The notes: a model not told the origin generated them from the letters alone. Positions 17,105-27,005 are shown, numbered from the stretch's first letter. The stretch is 64,000 bases of DNA from Mesonia mobilis DSM 19841 (GCF_000423405.1 NZ_KE384014.1:34408-98407), one strand, 5' to 3'. Translations and numbers: made by a program.

Positions 17105-18987
17105 TGGCAGACATTATTCAATTACTTCCAGATCATGTAGCTAACCAAATTGCTGCAGGAGAAGTGGTGCAACGCCCGGCTTCTGTGGTAAAAGAGTTAC
17201 TCGAAAATGCGATCGATGCGGAAGCGACCCATATTCAACTACTTATTAAAGATGCCGGTAAAACCTTAATTCAAGTTTCTGATGACGGAAAAGGAATGAG
17301 TGAAACCGATGCCCGTTTGTGCTTTGAGCGTCACGCGACTTCAAAAATTAAAATGGCAGAAGATCTTTTTCAACTTAAAACAAAAGGATTTCGTGGTGAA
17401 GCTTTAGCATCTATTGCCGCGATCGCGCACGTCGGTCTAAAATCGAAACAAGAAGAGCAGGAAGTAGGCACCGAAATTAAAATTAACGGAACCAAAGTAG
17501 AATCTCAAGAACCTTGCGTAACCCAAAAAGGAACGGTGGTTAGCGTAAAAAACTTGTTTTTTAATATTCCCGCAAGAAGAAATTTTTTGAAGTCGAATGC
17601 GGTAGAAACTCGCCATATTATTGATGAATTTCAGCGTGTGGCTTTAGCGCATCCGCAAATAGCTTTTTCATTGCATCACAATGGGAGTGAGATCTTTCAA
17701 TTACCAAGTACAAATCACCGTCAGCGTATTGTGAATATTTTCGGAGCTAAAACCAATGAAAAATTAGTTCCTGTTGAAGAAGAAACTGAAATTTTAAATG
17801 TACAAGGTTTTGTAGGAAAGCCAGAGTTTGCCAAGCGTACCAAAGGCGAGCAATTCTTTTTTGTGAACGATCGCTTTATTAAAAGTCCGTATCTAAATCA
17901 CGCGGTAACGGCAGCTTTTGAAGGTTTGCTAAAAGAGAAAACTTATCCTTCTTACTTTTTATATTTAAACATCGATCCTAAACGAATCGATATCAATATA
18001 CATCCTACAAAAACGGAGATTAAGTTTGACGATGAGCACGCGCTTTATGCTATTTTAAGAAGTGCGATCAAGCATAGTTTAGGGCAATTTAATGTCGCGC
18101 CGGTGTTAGATTTTGAGCGTGATGCCAATTTAGACACGCCATATAGTTATAAAGAGAAACAAGCGGAACATCCGATCGTAGAAGTAGATCGTAATTTTAA
18201 TCCGTTTGAGAGTGAGATGAAATTTTCATCTTCTTCCTCTACTTCAGCAAAAACATCAAGTAGTAAAAGTAATTTTCAGCCTAGTTTCTCAAAGAAAAAT
18301 GAAGGTTCTTGGGAAGCTTTATATACCGAATTTGATTCTTCTAAGCCAGAAGCAGACTTTAGCAATGTAGAGTTTGAAAGTGAAGAAGTAACGGGGAGTT
18401 TATTTGAAGATGAAAAGAAATCTGAATCGGGAAATACATTTCAGCTTCAGAAAAAATATATCATTAGTTCTTTAAAATCTGGTTTGTTAGTGATCGATCA
18501 GCATCGTGCGCATACTCGAATTTTATATGAAGATCTTTTAAAAAGCATTACGGTAAAAGCAGCGATAAGTCAGCAATTATTATTCCCGTTAATTCTTCAA
18601 TATTCTAAACAAGAAACGGCAATGTTGCGAGAATTAAAAGACTCGTTAGAGCAAACCGGTTTTGTTTTTGCCAGAATCGAAAATCACGAAGTAGAGATTA
18701 AAGGAATCCCGAATTTAATTTCTGAAAGTGAAGTTTCTATTTTACTGGACCAATTATTGTCAGATTTTGAGAATGAAATACCCGAAAGCGGCTTTAAACA
18801 AACTGACTTATTGGCAAAATCTTTGGCAAAAAGTATGGCAATTAAAACAGGCGCGGTTTTAGATACGGTAGAACAAATTGCAATTGTAAACGGTTTGTTT
18901 GCTTGTAAAGAACCCGATGTAACACCGTCTAACCGAAAGGTGTTCGTCACGTTAGCAGTAGATGAGCTCGAAAAAAAATTCATGTAA
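17104..18987 (+). CDS. mutL: DNA mismatch repair protein MutL
   Basis: The 627-residue protein has the GHKL ATPase at the N terminus: IAAGEVVQRPASVVKELLENAIDA, SDDGKGM, ATSKI and KGFRGEALASI. A serine-rich linker lies at about residues 370-440, followed by the C-terminal dimerisation domain. The place of the MutL endonuclease motif DQHAxxExxxxE reads DQHRAHTRILYE, so the first Glu is replaced by Thr. Whether the protein nicks DNA is therefore open. It acts with MutS to start mismatch repair. It runs directly into the rhomboid genes with no gap. Confidence 0.96.
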   Translation: MADIIQLLPDHVANQIAAGEVVQRPASVVKELLENAIDAEATHIQLLIKDAGKTLIQVSDDGKGMSETDARLCFERHATSKIKMAEDLFQLKTKGFRGEALASIAAIAHVGLKSKQEEQEVGTEIKINGTKVESQEPCVTQKGTVVSVKNLFFNIPARRNFLKSNAVETRHIIDEFQRVALAHPQIAFSLHHNGSEIFQLPSTNHRQRIVNIFGAKTNEKLVPVEEETEILNVQGFVGKPEFAKRTKGEQFFFVNDRFIKSPYLNHAVTAAFEGLLKEKTYPSYFLYLNIDPKRIDINIHPTKTEIKFDDEHALYAILRSAIKHSLGQFNVAPVLDFERDANLDTPYSYKEKQAEHPIVEVDRNFNPFESEMKFSSSSSTSAKTSSSKSNFQPSFSKKNEGSWEALYTEFDSSKPEADFSNVEFESEEVTGSLFEDEKKSESGNTFQLQKKYIISSLKSGLLVIDQHRAHTRILYEDLLKSITVKAAISQQLLFPLILQYSKQETAMLRELKDSLEQTGFVFARIENHEVEIKGIPNLISESEVSILLDQLLSDFENEIPESGFKQTDLLAKSLAKSMAIKTGAVLDTVEQIAIVNGLFACKEPDVTPSNRKVFVTLAVDELEKKFM

Positions 18988-19734
18988 ATGGGTAGAATAA
19001 CAGAAACGGTAAAAGTACTTTTAATTGCGAATATTCTTTTTTTTGTAGGAAGCCAGTTTTTAGGTGATTACGCGATTAAAATGTTAGCACTTTGGTTTCC
19101 GGAGAATGAAAATTTTGGTATTTGGCAGGTGGTGACGCATATGTTTATGCACGGTGATGTATCGCATATCTTTTTTAATATGTTTGCCTTATATATGTTT
19201 GGGAGTGTTTTAGAGCAAGCTGTTGGGCAACAACGATTTTTGTTTCTTTATTTCTCTTCCGGTTTAGCAGCAGCAGGACTTCAAATTTTATTTACTTACC
19301 TAGAATTTAATCCTGCTTATCAAGCTTTGCTCGATGCAGGAATACAACCAAGTCAAATTTATGAAAGTTTAGATCGAGCCGTACAAACTAATTCCTATCA
19401 ATTTTTTCAAGGCGTTTCTCAAGAAACTGTAATGCAACTTACCGATGCTTATGTAACGCCAATGGTAGGAGCTTCAGGAGCTATTTTTGGAGTACTTGCG
19501 GCATTTGCAGTAGTTTACCCTAATCTTCCATTATACATTATGTTTATCCCAATACCGATTAAAGCGAAATATTTAATTGGAGGTTATTTTTTAATAAACG
19601 TATATTCCGCAGTGACGGGAGCTACGATTTTAGGTCCGTCAAATACGGCCTATTGGGCACATATTGGCGGAGCGGTAATCGGATTTATTACGATGTATTA
19701 CTGGAAGAAAAATCAATTTAATCGCTGGAATTAA
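18988..19734 (+). CDS. Rhomboid family intramembrane serine protease
   Basis: The 248-residue protein has six or more hydrophobic helices and the rhomboid motifs. They are HMFMHGDVSHIFFNMFALYMFG in the second helix region, the catalytic Ser in GASGAIFG, and the catalytic His in AHIGGAVIGF. It carries an insert of about 45 residues between helices (YQALLDAGIQPSQIYESLDR). It cleaves membrane-spanning substrates within the lipid bilayer; the substrate is unknown. Its ATG follows the mutL stop directly and a second rhomboid gene follows after one base. Confidence 0.92.
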   Translation: MGRITETVKVLLIANILFFVGSQFLGDYAIKMLALWFPENENFGIWQVVTHMFMHGDVSHIFFNMFALYMFGSVLEQAVGQQRFLFLYFSSGLAAAGLQILFTYLEFNPAYQALLDAGIQPSQIYESLDRAVQTNSYQFFQGVSQETVMQLTDAYVTPMVGASGAIFGVLAAFAVVYPNLPLYIMFIPIPIKAKYLIGGYFLINVYSAVTGATILGPSNTAYWAHIGGAVIGFITMYYWKKNQFNRWN

Positions 19735-19735
19735 G

Positions 19736-20638
19736 ATGAACTTTAGAGACCAATTACAATATCGTTACAATATGGCCGGCGTGGTAGAAAAACTGATCGC
19801 GGTAAATGTGCTTGTGTTTGTGGTGGTTTTTCTTCTCAAAGCGATCTTTTATCTTTTTAATCTCCCGGATTATTTAAGTGAATGGCTGGTTTTTCCTAAG
19901 CAACTAGGAGAATTTATCTATAAACCATGGACGCTTATTACCTACGCTTTTATGCATAGCGGAATATGGCATATACTTTCGAATATGCTTATTCTTTATT
20001 TTTCAGGCCGAATGTTTCTTACATTTTTCTCACCGAAGCGTTTACTTAATTATTATTTTTTAGGAGTTATTGCCGGAGCATTATTATTTATGTTAAGCTA
20101 CAATGTTTTTCCAGCGTTTGCCGGAGCCGGAAATTCTTATTTGTTAGGAGCATCAGCAGCAGTTATGGCAGTTTTATTAGGCGTAACCACTCAGGCTCCA
20201 AATATGAGTGTTCGCTTAATGATTATTGGAAGCATAAAACTTTGGTGGATCGCTGCTTTTTTTGTGATCTCAGATATTGTACAAATGCCATTTAATAATC
20301 CCGGTGGGCATTTAGCGCATATTGGTGGTGCTTTGTTAGGTTATATTTACACTACTCAATTACAAAAGGGGAGAGATATTGGTGCTTGGTTCGAAAAATT
20401 AGTAGACAGTATCGTTTCTATATTTTCAAAAAAAGAGAAAACTCCGTTTAAGAAAGTTTACAAAAACAAAAACTATTCTTCTTCAAAAAGTAAAGCTTCA
20501 ACAGCTACTCATCATACTGCGGGAGCTAAAGAAAAGCAACAAAAGATCGATGCAATTTTAGATAAGATTAGTAAAAGTGGTTACGAAAGTTTGAGTAAAG
20601 CCGAAAAAGATTTTTTGTTTAACGCCGGCAAAGATTAA
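19736..20638 (+). CDS. Second rhomboid family protease with cytoplasmic tail
   Basis: The 300-residue protein has the rhomboid core with YAFMHSGIWHILSNMLILYFSG, the catalytic Ser in LLGASAAVMAVLLG (GxSA rather than GxSG) and His in HLAHIGGALLGY. A basic, lysine-rich tail of about 75 residues follows and ends in the short motif DAILDKISKSGYESLSKAEKDFLF, which is frequent at the end of Bacteroidota rhomboids. It sits in tandem with the other rhomboid gene. The two differ in length and loops, so this is an old duplication. Confidence 0.9.
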   Translation: MNFRDQLQYRYNMAGVVEKLIAVNVLVFVVVFLLKAIFYLFNLPDYLSEWLVFPKQLGEFIYKPWTLITYAFMHSGIWHILSNMLILYFSGRMFLTFFSPKRLLNYYFLGVIAGALLFMLSYNVFPAFAGAGNSYLLGASAAVMAVLLGVTTQAPNMSVRLMIIGSIKLWWIAAFFVISDIVQMPFNNPGGHLAHIGGALLGYIYTTQLQKGRDIGAWFEKLVDSIVSIFSKKEKTPFKKVYKNKNYSSSKSKASTATHHTAGAKEKQQKIDAILDKISKSGYESLSKAEKDFLFNAGKD

Positions 20639-20650
20639 CTTTGAAGTGCT

Positions 20651-21685
20651 ATGAAGCCTTTAAATTTCTTCGATAAAGTTATCTTTTTTGTGAATTCGCT
20701 TTTTGCGACGGCACTTTTATTGGCCTATTTATTACCATATATCCCGCCGAGTTCGTTTCCTTACCTTTCGGTGTTAAGTTTAACGATGCCGGTACTTCTG
20801 GTCATTAATATTGCTTTTTTAATTTATTGGGTTGTTAAACTGCGGAAGCATTTTCTGCTTTCATTTCTTATACTTTTATTGGGCTTTAATCATATTTTAT
20901 CGTTGTATAAATTTGGTGCAGAAAAATATACTAAGCAACCTCAAGACGTAAAGTTGTTAAGTTACAACGTGCGACAGTTTAATCGCTTTAATTGGATCGA
21001 AGGTGATTCGGTAACAAATCAAATAATTAATTTTATTGAAGCTGAAAAACCCGATGTGGTTTGTTTACAAGAATACCAGCAACGTTCAGATGTTGATTTT
21101 GTTGAGTTTCAGCATAAATATGAAGTGTTAACCGATAAAAAAACGCGTTTCGGGCAAGCGATTTATACCAATTATCCTATCGTAAATAAAGGTTCGATCG
21201 GATTTGGAACTTCTAATAATAATGCGATTTATGTAGATCTTGCTGTAGGGAACGATACCATTCGCTTTATAAATATTCATCTAGAAAGTTTAAAAATTAA
21301 ACCGAAAGTAAGCGAGTTTCAAGAAGGAACACGAGAAAAACTCATCGGTCGAATTGATAATTCTTTCAGAAAACAGGAAGCACAAGTAAAAAAGATTTTA
21401 AAGAATTTAGAATCTTGCCCGTATAAATCTGTGATTAGTGGTGATATGAATAATAGCGCTTTTTCTTATATCTATCGAAAGCTTTCTGAAGGTCATTTAG
21501 ATGCTTTTAAAGAAAAAGGAAAATCGTTTGGAAAGACTTTTGATTTCGATTTTATCCCGATGCGTATTGATGCTATTTTAGTCGATGAAGCTTTTAAGGT
21601 GAGACAGTTTAACAGCTTTCCGAAGGTGAAATATTCAGATCATTATCCTATTTCGTGTATTTTTTCTTTGGAGAGTAAAGATTAG
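20651..21685 (+). CDS. Endonuclease/exonuclease/phosphatase family membrane protein
   Basis: The 344-residue protein has three N-terminal transmembrane helices (residues about 10-100) and then an EEP domain with LLSYNVRQFNRF, the metal-binding Glu in VVCLQEYQQ, INIHLESLK, SGDMNN and the final YSDHYPISCIF. All key Asn, Glu, Asp and His positions are present, so the enzyme should be active, probably on the periplasmic side. The substrate (nucleic acid, phospholipid or inositol phosphate) cannot be told. The gene ends by overlapping the convergent WbqC gene by 4 bases. Confidence 0.85.
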   Translation: MKPLNFFDKVIFFVNSLFATALLLAYLLPYIPPSSFPYLSVLSLTMPVLLVINIAFLIYWVVKLRKHFLLSFLILLLGFNHILSLYKFGAEKYTKQPQDVKLLSYNVRQFNRFNWIEGDSVTNQIINFIEAEKPDVVCLQEYQQRSDVDFVEFQHKYEVLTDKKTRFGQAIYTNYPIVNKGSIGFGTSNNNAIYVDLAVGNDTIRFINIHLESLKIKPKVSEFQEGTREKLIGRIDNSFRKQEAQVKKILKNLESCPYKSVISGDMNNSAFSYIYRKLSEGHLDAFKEKGKSFGKTFDFDFIPMRIDAILVDEAFKVRQFNSFPKVKYSDHYPISCIFSLESKD

Positions 21686-22314
21686 ATCAATTCCTGATTT
21701 TCTAAATAATTCAAACTATTTGGGCCTTCATTAAACAGTAAATCTAATATCGATAAGTTAGGGATAAAGCCATATTTATCTTCAAAAACCTGTGTGTAGT
21801 GTTCAAATTTTACGGTAGGTTTTAATTTTGCATTAATCAAAAAACGTTTGTCTTCTATATTTGGTTGCTCGATCTCGTGAATGTATTCTTGCGTTTTTTG
21901 AAGCGGTTGTTCTAATTGTAAGCAATCGCAAACCGCTTGATAGCAATCGTAATTAAAATCGAGTAAAAATTTGTATTCTTTTTTAAAAAGATGAATTAAT
22001 TCATCTTCGTAAAATTCGAAGAAAGGAGAAGTTCTGTAAGCAGCTTCTAACGATCGCCAATGTATGGTTTGCCAGTTAAAATCTTGCTCGATTTTTACCT
22101 CTTTATATTTTTGTCTTATGTTTTTCTTGCCGGTATGTTTTATAGGAATATTCAGCAACAAAGAGCCGTTAGCGCCATAAATGTATTGGCGATTTCGGTA
22201 GGTTTGCTTTTGGTAGTTATCTTCATTTTCAAAAATAACTTTTTCAGCCTGAGCTAAATGGGCAAACTGTAAAATTGACCCGAAATATGCCGGATGTAAA
22301 ACAATAGCACTCAT
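21682..22314 (-). CDS. WbqC family protein
   Basis: The 210-residue protein matches the WbqC-like family: HPAYFGSILQFAHLAQAEKVIFE at the start, then QKQTYRNRQYIYGANGSLLLNIP and IHWRSLEAAYRTSPFFEFY. Members elsewhere lie in polysaccharide clusters, and the family is not biochemically well defined. In Bacteroidota it is usually directly behind lepB, as here (5-base gap), as the last gene of the parAB-dapB-lepB unit. Confidence 0.85.
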   Translation of the reverse strand: MSAIVLHPAYFGSILQFAHLAQAEKVIFENEDNYQKQTYRNRQYIYGANGSLLLNIPIKHTGKKNIRQKYKEVKIEQDFNWQTIHWRSLEAAYRTSPFFEFYEDELIHLFKKEYKFLLDFNYDCYQAVCDCLQLEQPLQKTQEYIHEIEQPNIEDKRFLINAKLKPTVKFEHYTQVFEDKYGFIPNLSILDLLFNEGPNSLNYLENQELI

Positions 22315-22319
22315 GAAGA

Positions 22320-23891
22320 TTAAGCTTTTTTCTTACGTTTTCTAAAGAAATTAAAACCGATAAGAATGACCAATCCAATTAGAAAATAATACAAATAAGA
22401 AACCGGTTTACCATCACCACCAACGGTTGTAAATAAACGCTCCCATCTAATTTTATTGAAGAATCCATTGGCATTACCATCGTAACTCATCCAAATAAAA
22501 ATGGGTTTACCTACGACGTGATTTTCGGGTACATAACCCCAAAAACGACTATCTTCACTGTTATGACGGTTATCACCCATCATAAAATAATAGTTTTGCT
22601 GGAAAGTGTATTCGTTTAAAGGTTCGTTATTTAAAAGCACTTGTTTACCGTTGACAGAAATTTTGCGCTCAAGTCCCATTTCGCTTCCTTCATAAACTTC
22701 TATAATTCTTTTATAGAAAGGAAGAGATTGCGGAGTGATCGCAACAGTTTTTCCGGCTTCAGGAATATAAATTGGTCCCATTTGATCGTGGTTCCAATTC
22801 ATTTTAGCTGAAGGAAAAATACGCGGATCTGTTTTCCCTACCGAATCGATAATTCTAGTGATCGAAGCAACATTAGGATGATTTTTAAACTTCTGAATTG
22901 TTTCATCTGAAAGTGATACGAACCTAAACTGTCTTTTAGATTGATTGTACCAAGCCACAGGATCGGTGATATTATAGCGTTGTGCTAAATTTCTAAGATC
23001 GAAACCTTGGCCTTTACCTTGTACGATATAGGAATATTGAGGTTTTGCACGATCTGGTAACACTAAAGCTTCATCGTTAATGTAAACTTTACCGTCAACA
23101 ATTTTTAAAGAATCTCCTGGAATACCAACTGCTCTTTTTACATAATTCGATTTTTTGTCGATTGGTTTTTGGTAGTGTTTTCCTGATCGATCACGAAACA
23201 TTCTTACCGTATCTACCGGCCAGTTAAAGACCACAATATCATTACGCTCGATATCTTCAAATCCCGGAAATCTAAAGTAGGGGAGTTGCGGTTTGTTGGT
23301 GTACGATTTAACTCCTAGAAGCGGAATGGTATCGTGAACCATCGGGAAAGAAACCGTTGTTTGTGGAGCACGCGCACCGTAATGAAATTTACTTACAAAA
23401 AGAAAATCGCCTACTAATAAAGTTTTCTCTAACGAAGACGTAGGAATGGTAAAAGGCTGAATAAAATACGTGTGTACAATCGTAGCAGCAACTACAGCAA
23501 ACAAAATCGAGCTTACCCATTCACCAACTTCTGTTCTTGGTTTTAAACTTCGCTCAGAAATATGTTGAACATCTTGCGTGTAGTTAATATAATATAAATA
23601 AAAGCCTAGCGTAAGTATGGTTAACCAGGTATCGAGTTTAGTATGTTTGCCAAAACTTCTAGCGGTTTCTACCCAAACTACCGGAAACATAATTAGGTTA
23701 ACGATAGGAATAAAAAGAAGGATCGTCCACCACCAAGGTCGGTTGATCATTTTCATTAAAACTATTGCATTGTAAACAGGAATAAAGGCTTCCCAAGCTT
23801 TTCTGCCTGCAATTTTATAGAGTTTCCAAGTCCCAAACCCGTGAATGAGTTGAACAACTAGAAAAAATATGAACCACTGTACTAAAGTCAT
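22320..23891 (-). CDS. lepB: Signal peptidase I with extra N-terminal membrane domain
   Basis: The 523-residue protein is longer than usual. Residues 1-110 form a DUF5684-like membrane domain (AWEAFIPVYNAIVLMKMI, RPWWWTILLFIPIVN). The peptidase follows: catalytic Ser153 in IPTSSLEKTLLVGDF and catalytic Lys252 in NYVKRAVGIPGDSLK. An insert of about 120 residues and the final box GDNRHNSEDSRFWGYVP come next. A last transmembrane helix lies at the C terminus. It removes signal peptides from exported proteins on the outer face of the inner membrane. Confidence 0.95.
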   Translation of the reverse strand: MTLVQWFIFFLVVQLIHGFGTWKLYKIAGRKAWEAFIPVYNAIVLMKMINRPWWWTILLFIPIVNLIMFPVVWVETARSFGKHTKLDTWLTILTLGFYLYYINYTQDVQHISERSLKPRTEVGEWVSSILFAVVAATIVHTYFIQPFTIPTSSLEKTLLVGDFLFVSKFHYGARAPQTTVSFPMVHDTIPLLGVKSYTNKPQLPYFRFPGFEDIERNDIVVFNWPVDTVRMFRDRSGKHYQKPIDKKSNYVKRAVGIPGDSLKIVDGKVYINDEALVLPDRAKPQYSYIVQGKGQGFDLRNLAQRYNITDPVAWYNQSKRQFRFVSLSDETIQKFKNHPNVASITRIIDSVGKTDPRIFPSAKMNWNHDQMGPIYIPEAGKTVAITPQSLPFYKRIIEVYEGSEMGLERKISVNGKQVLLNNEPLNEYTFQQNYYFMMGDNRHNSEDSRFWGYVPENHVVGKPIFIWMSYDGNANGFFNKIRWERLFTTVGGDGKPVSYLYYFLIGLVILIGFNFFRKRKKKA

Positions 23892-23945
23892 TTTCTTTTA
23901 TTTTTTTTATAAGTAGGTTTAAGCTCACGATTGTTACATCGCGTT

Positions 23946-24656
23946 TTATAAACCTAACACATCTTTCATGGTGAAAACACCGGTTTTATCGTGCAACCAT
24001 TCTGCAGCGATCACTGCTCCTAAAGCAAAACCTTCACGCGAATGTGCGGTGTGTTTAATTTCGATATCATCGATCGAAGAAGCGTATTTAATGGTATGCG
24101 TTCCTTTTACATCGTCTTCACGCTTGGCAACTACCGGTATCTCTTTATCACTTACTTCTTCGTTATTTTCAATCAATTTCCAGCTTTTGTTATCGGTATG
24201 CTGAAGAATGCTTTCAGTTAGAGTAATGGCAGTTCCGCTGGGTTTATCGAGCTTTTGGGTATGATGTATTTCTTCAACATCTACTTTATACTCATCAAAT
24301 TTACTCATCAGTTTTGCTAAATTTTCATTCAACTGAAAAAATAAATTCACTCCTAAACTAAAATTAGAACCATAAATAAAAGCTCCGTTTTCTTCCTTAC
24401 AAACTTTTACAGCTTCCTCGTAACGGTCTAACCAACCGGTAGTACCACAAGCCACGGGAATATGATGTTTAAAACAAGTTGTGATATTATTAAAAGCCGC
24501 ATCTGGAATGCTAAAATCAATAGCAACATCGGCTTTTTTTAATTCTTCAACTTCAATAGGAGAAGAAGTTTTATATACAATTTCGTGATTTCTGTTAATG
24601 GCAATCTGCTCAATGGTTTTACCCATTTTTCCGTAGCCTAAAATGGCAATCTTCAT
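23946..24656 (-). CDS. dapB: 4-hydroxy-tetrahydrodipicolinate reductase
   Basis: The 236-residue protein begins with the NAD(P)-binding loop MKIAILGYGKMGKTIE. It has VACGTTGW and the catalytic segment EEIHHTQKLDKPSGTA with the His and Lys of the DapB active site. It catalyses the second step of lysine/diaminopimelate synthesis. ATG 24656 is chosen; two codons earlier a TTG overlaps the stop of the DUF5683 gene and is less likely. The protein is shorter than the E. coli enzyme, as is normal for Bacteroidota. Confidence 0.95.
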   Translation of the reverse strand: MKIAILGYGKMGKTIEQIAINRNHEIVYKTSSPIEVEELKKADVAIDFSIPDAAFNNITTCFKHHIPVACGTTGWLDRYEEAVKVCKEENGAFIYGSNFSLGVNLFFQLNENLAKLMSKFDEYKVDVEEIHHTQKLDKPSGTAITLTESILQHTDNKSWKLIENNEEVSDKEIPVVAKREDDVKGTHTIKYASSIDDIEIKHTAHSREGFALGAVIAAEWLHDKTGVFTMKDVLGL

Positions 24657-24658
24657 AA

Positions 24659-25237
24659 TCAAAATTTTATGTTGAGTGATAAACCGTAGTTGATGTTTCT
24701 GTTAATATGGTCGACATCGATCGCCGGATTTAATGTTAAGTCGTTACTTACATTAAATTGCTGCAAATGGGCATCTACATTGGCATCGACAATGTTTAGA
24801 ATATAAATTGCTGCAGTTACTAAAATAGTTAATTCTTTATTTCTTCTGAATTGCTTTTGTGCATCTATTAATCGATCGTTTTCGAGCACTCCTTGAAATT
24901 CATCATCATTATAACCGGCTAACCTTCTTTTATAGGCGTCGCGATAGCGGTTGTATTGTTCGTCGTTATGAATATAAATGGCAACGCTGGTTCCTAAAGC
25001 TCCGTAAACGATAGGTAGTTTCCAATAGCGGCCGTTGTAAATCTGACCTAGACCCGGAAAAATCGCTGAATAGAATGCTGCTTTAGCCGGAGCAAGCGGA
25101 TTGTATTCTTTAAATTTTCCTTCTTGATCGTTTACTTCAGCAATTCTTTCGGTACGTAAGGCTAAAGAATCTTTTTGAGCCTTAAGCTGAAGTGTTGAAA
25201 AAATAGCGAATACAATTAATAAGATCTTAATCTTCAC
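24659..25237 (-). CDS. DUF5683 membrane protein
   Basis: The 192-residue protein has a signal-like N terminus (LQLKAQ) and the DUF5683 core AAFYSAIFPGLGQIYNGRYWK followed by a helix pair (LPIVYGALGTSVAIYIH and ELTILVTAAIYILNIVDANVDAHL). It always sits between parB and dapB in Flavobacteria. It overlaps parB by 11 bases. The function is unknown; location next to parAB and lepB suggests an envelope role. Confidence 0.85.
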   Translation of the reverse strand: MKIKILLIVFAIFSTLQLKAQKDSLALRTERIAEVNDQEGKFKEYNPLAPAKAAFYSAIFPGLGQIYNGRYWKLPIVYGALGTSVAIYIHNDEQYNRYRDAYKRRLAGYNDDEFQGVLENDRLIDAQKQFRRNKELTILVTAAIYILNIVDANVDAHLQQFNVSNDLTLNPAIDVDHINRNINYGLSLNIKF

Positions 25238-26135
25238 CCTTTATAAGTTTTTGCAGACGTTTAAAGTCTTCTTCGGAAGAGAACGGAATGATTAACTTTC
25301 CATTGCCTTTCTTATTCACTTTTACATCAACTTTTGCACCAAAATATTCTGAAAAGTTTTTTACTGAAGATTGAATTTCTTTAGGAACGCTAGGTGAAGC
25401 CGATTTTTTTGAAGAAAAATCTTTTCCGTTTTTTTGATACGATCTAACCAATTGCTCGGTATCTCTTACCGATAGTGCATCAGAAATAATTTTCTCGTAA
25501 ATTTTAAGTTGAATTTCGGTGTCTTCAACATTAATTAAAGCACGGCCGTGACCCATCGATAAAAAACCATCACGCATCCCGGTTTGAATAATTGGATCTA
25601 ATTTTAATAAACGAAGATAATTGGCAATAGTCGATCTGTTTTTACCAATGCGATCACTCATTTGCTCTTGTGTAAGATCGATCTCGTCGATCAAACGTTG
25701 GTACGAAAGAGCAATTTCTATAGGATCTAAATCTTGACGCTGAATATTTTCTACCAACGCCATTTCTAAAGATTCTTGGTCGTTAGCAATTCTTATATAA
25801 GCGGGAACCGTTTTTAGTCCTACTAATTTTGAAGCACGGTAACGACGCTCACCAGATACTAATTGGTATTTATTAAAATCAGTTTTTCTAACTGTTATGG
25901 GTTGAATTACGCCTAGCTCTTTAATAGAGGTTGCTAATTCTTGTAAAGCATCTTCATTAAAACTGGTACGAGGTTGAAAAGGGTTTACCTCAATCGCCTC
26001 CAATTCTAATTCAACAATATTACCAACAACTTTATCGGCATTTTTGTCTTTAGCAGTTTTAATATCATTATCAGGATCTTTTAATAATGCAGAAAGACCT
26101 CTACCTAATGCTTGCTTTTTTGTTGCCTTCGCCAT
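25227..26135 (-). CDS. parB: Chromosome partitioning protein ParB
   Basis: The 302-residue protein starts with ALGRGLSALL. It has the ParB/Srx CTP-binding fold with NPFQPRTSFNEDALQELA and GERRYRAS, then ALVENIQRQDLDPIE. The helix-turn-helix follows (LTQEQMSDRIGKNRSTIANYLRLL), then a C-terminal dimerisation domain. It binds parS sites near the origin and loads with CTP; with ParA it segregates the chromosome. No parS site was found in the window by eye. It lies 6 bases after parA. Confidence 0.95.
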   Translation of the reverse strand: MAKATKKQALGRGLSALLKDPDNDIKTAKDKNADKVVGNIVELELEAIEVNPFQPRTSFNEDALQELATSIKELGVIQPITVRKTDFNKYQLVSGERRYRASKLVGLKTVPAYIRIANDQESLEMALVENIQRQDLDPIEIALSYQRLIDEIDLTQEQMSDRIGKNRSTIANYLRLLKLDPIIQTGMRDGFLSMGHGRALINVEDTEIQLKIYEKIISDALSVRDTEQLVRSYQKNGKDFSSKKSASPSVPKEIQSSVKNFSEYFGAKVDVKVNKKGNGKLIIPFSSEEDFKRLQKLIKGED

Positions 26136-26141
26136 AAATCA

Positions 26142-26906
26142 CTAACTGTTTTTCTTTATAATTTCTTCAGCTAAACTTAAATAATTATTAGCTCCTTTAC
26201 TGCCTGCATCATAATTAATAATACTTTCGCCATAACTAGGAGCTTCACTTAAACGTACGTTACGCTGAATAATAGTTTCAAAAACCATTTCTTCAAAATG
26301 CTTTTTGACTTCTTCTACAACTTGGTTAGAGAGTCGAAGTCTAGAATCGTACATCGTAAGCAATAAACCTTCAATATCTAAATTGTTGTTATGAATTTTT
26401 TGTACGCTTTTAATCGTATTTAAAAGTTTACCTAAACCTTCTAAAGCAAAATATTCACATTGTATTGGAATAATAACAGAGTCTGCCGCGGTTAAAGCAT
26501 TTAATGTTAATAAACCTAAGGATGGTGCGCAATCTATAAGAATATAATCATACTTCTCTTTAAGTGAAACAATAGCGTTTCTTAACATCGATTCTCGTTG
26601 GTCCTGATCGACTAACTCGATCTCGATAGCTACCAAATCGATATGTGCGGGAATGATGTCTAGGTTTGGTGATTCTGTTGAAACAATAGCATCTTCAGCT
26701 TTTAATGTGTGTTCTAAAAGTTGATAAGTGCCGGCTTCAACATTTTCTACATCAAGGCCTAAACCCGAACTAGCGTTAGCCTGCGGATCTGCATCGATTA
26801 ATAAAACTTTTTTCTCTAATACACCTAAAGCGGCTGCAAGGTTTACAGAAGTAGTGGTTTTACCTACTCCGCCTTTTTGGTTAGCAATTGCAATGATTTT
26901 ACCCAT
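26142..26906 (-). CDS. parA: Chromosome partitioning ATPase ParA
   Basis: The 254-residue protein has the deviant Walker A KGGVGKTTTSVNLAAAL, the Walker A' LLIDADPQANASSGL and Walker B YDYILIDCAPSLGLL, and so belongs to the ParA/Soj family. It forms ATP-dependent dimers on the nucleoid and pulls ParB-parS complexes. ATG 26906 is chosen; the codon before it is TTG. It is the first gene of the parA-parB-DUF5683-dapB-lepB-wbqC unit. Confidence 0.96.
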   Translation of the reverse strand: MGKIIAIANQKGGVGKTTTSVNLAAALGVLEKKVLLIDADPQANASSGLGLDVENVEAGTYQLLEHTLKAEDAIVSTESPNLDIIPAHIDLVAIEIELVDQDQRESMLRNAIVSLKEKYDYILIDCAPSLGLLTLNALTAADSVIIPIQCEYFALEGLGKLLNTIKSVQKIHNNNLDIEGLLLTMYDSRLRLSNQVVEEVKKHFEEMVFETIIQRNVRLSEAPSYGESIINYDAGSKGANNYLSLAEEIIKKNS

Positions 26907-27005
26907 CAATTATTTAAGATTTAGATGGTAAAAATACAATTAATTATCCCAATTGAAAACGCTTAAATAAATAAGTTAACCTTGTTTTTTAACAATTAAA
27001 GTTAA

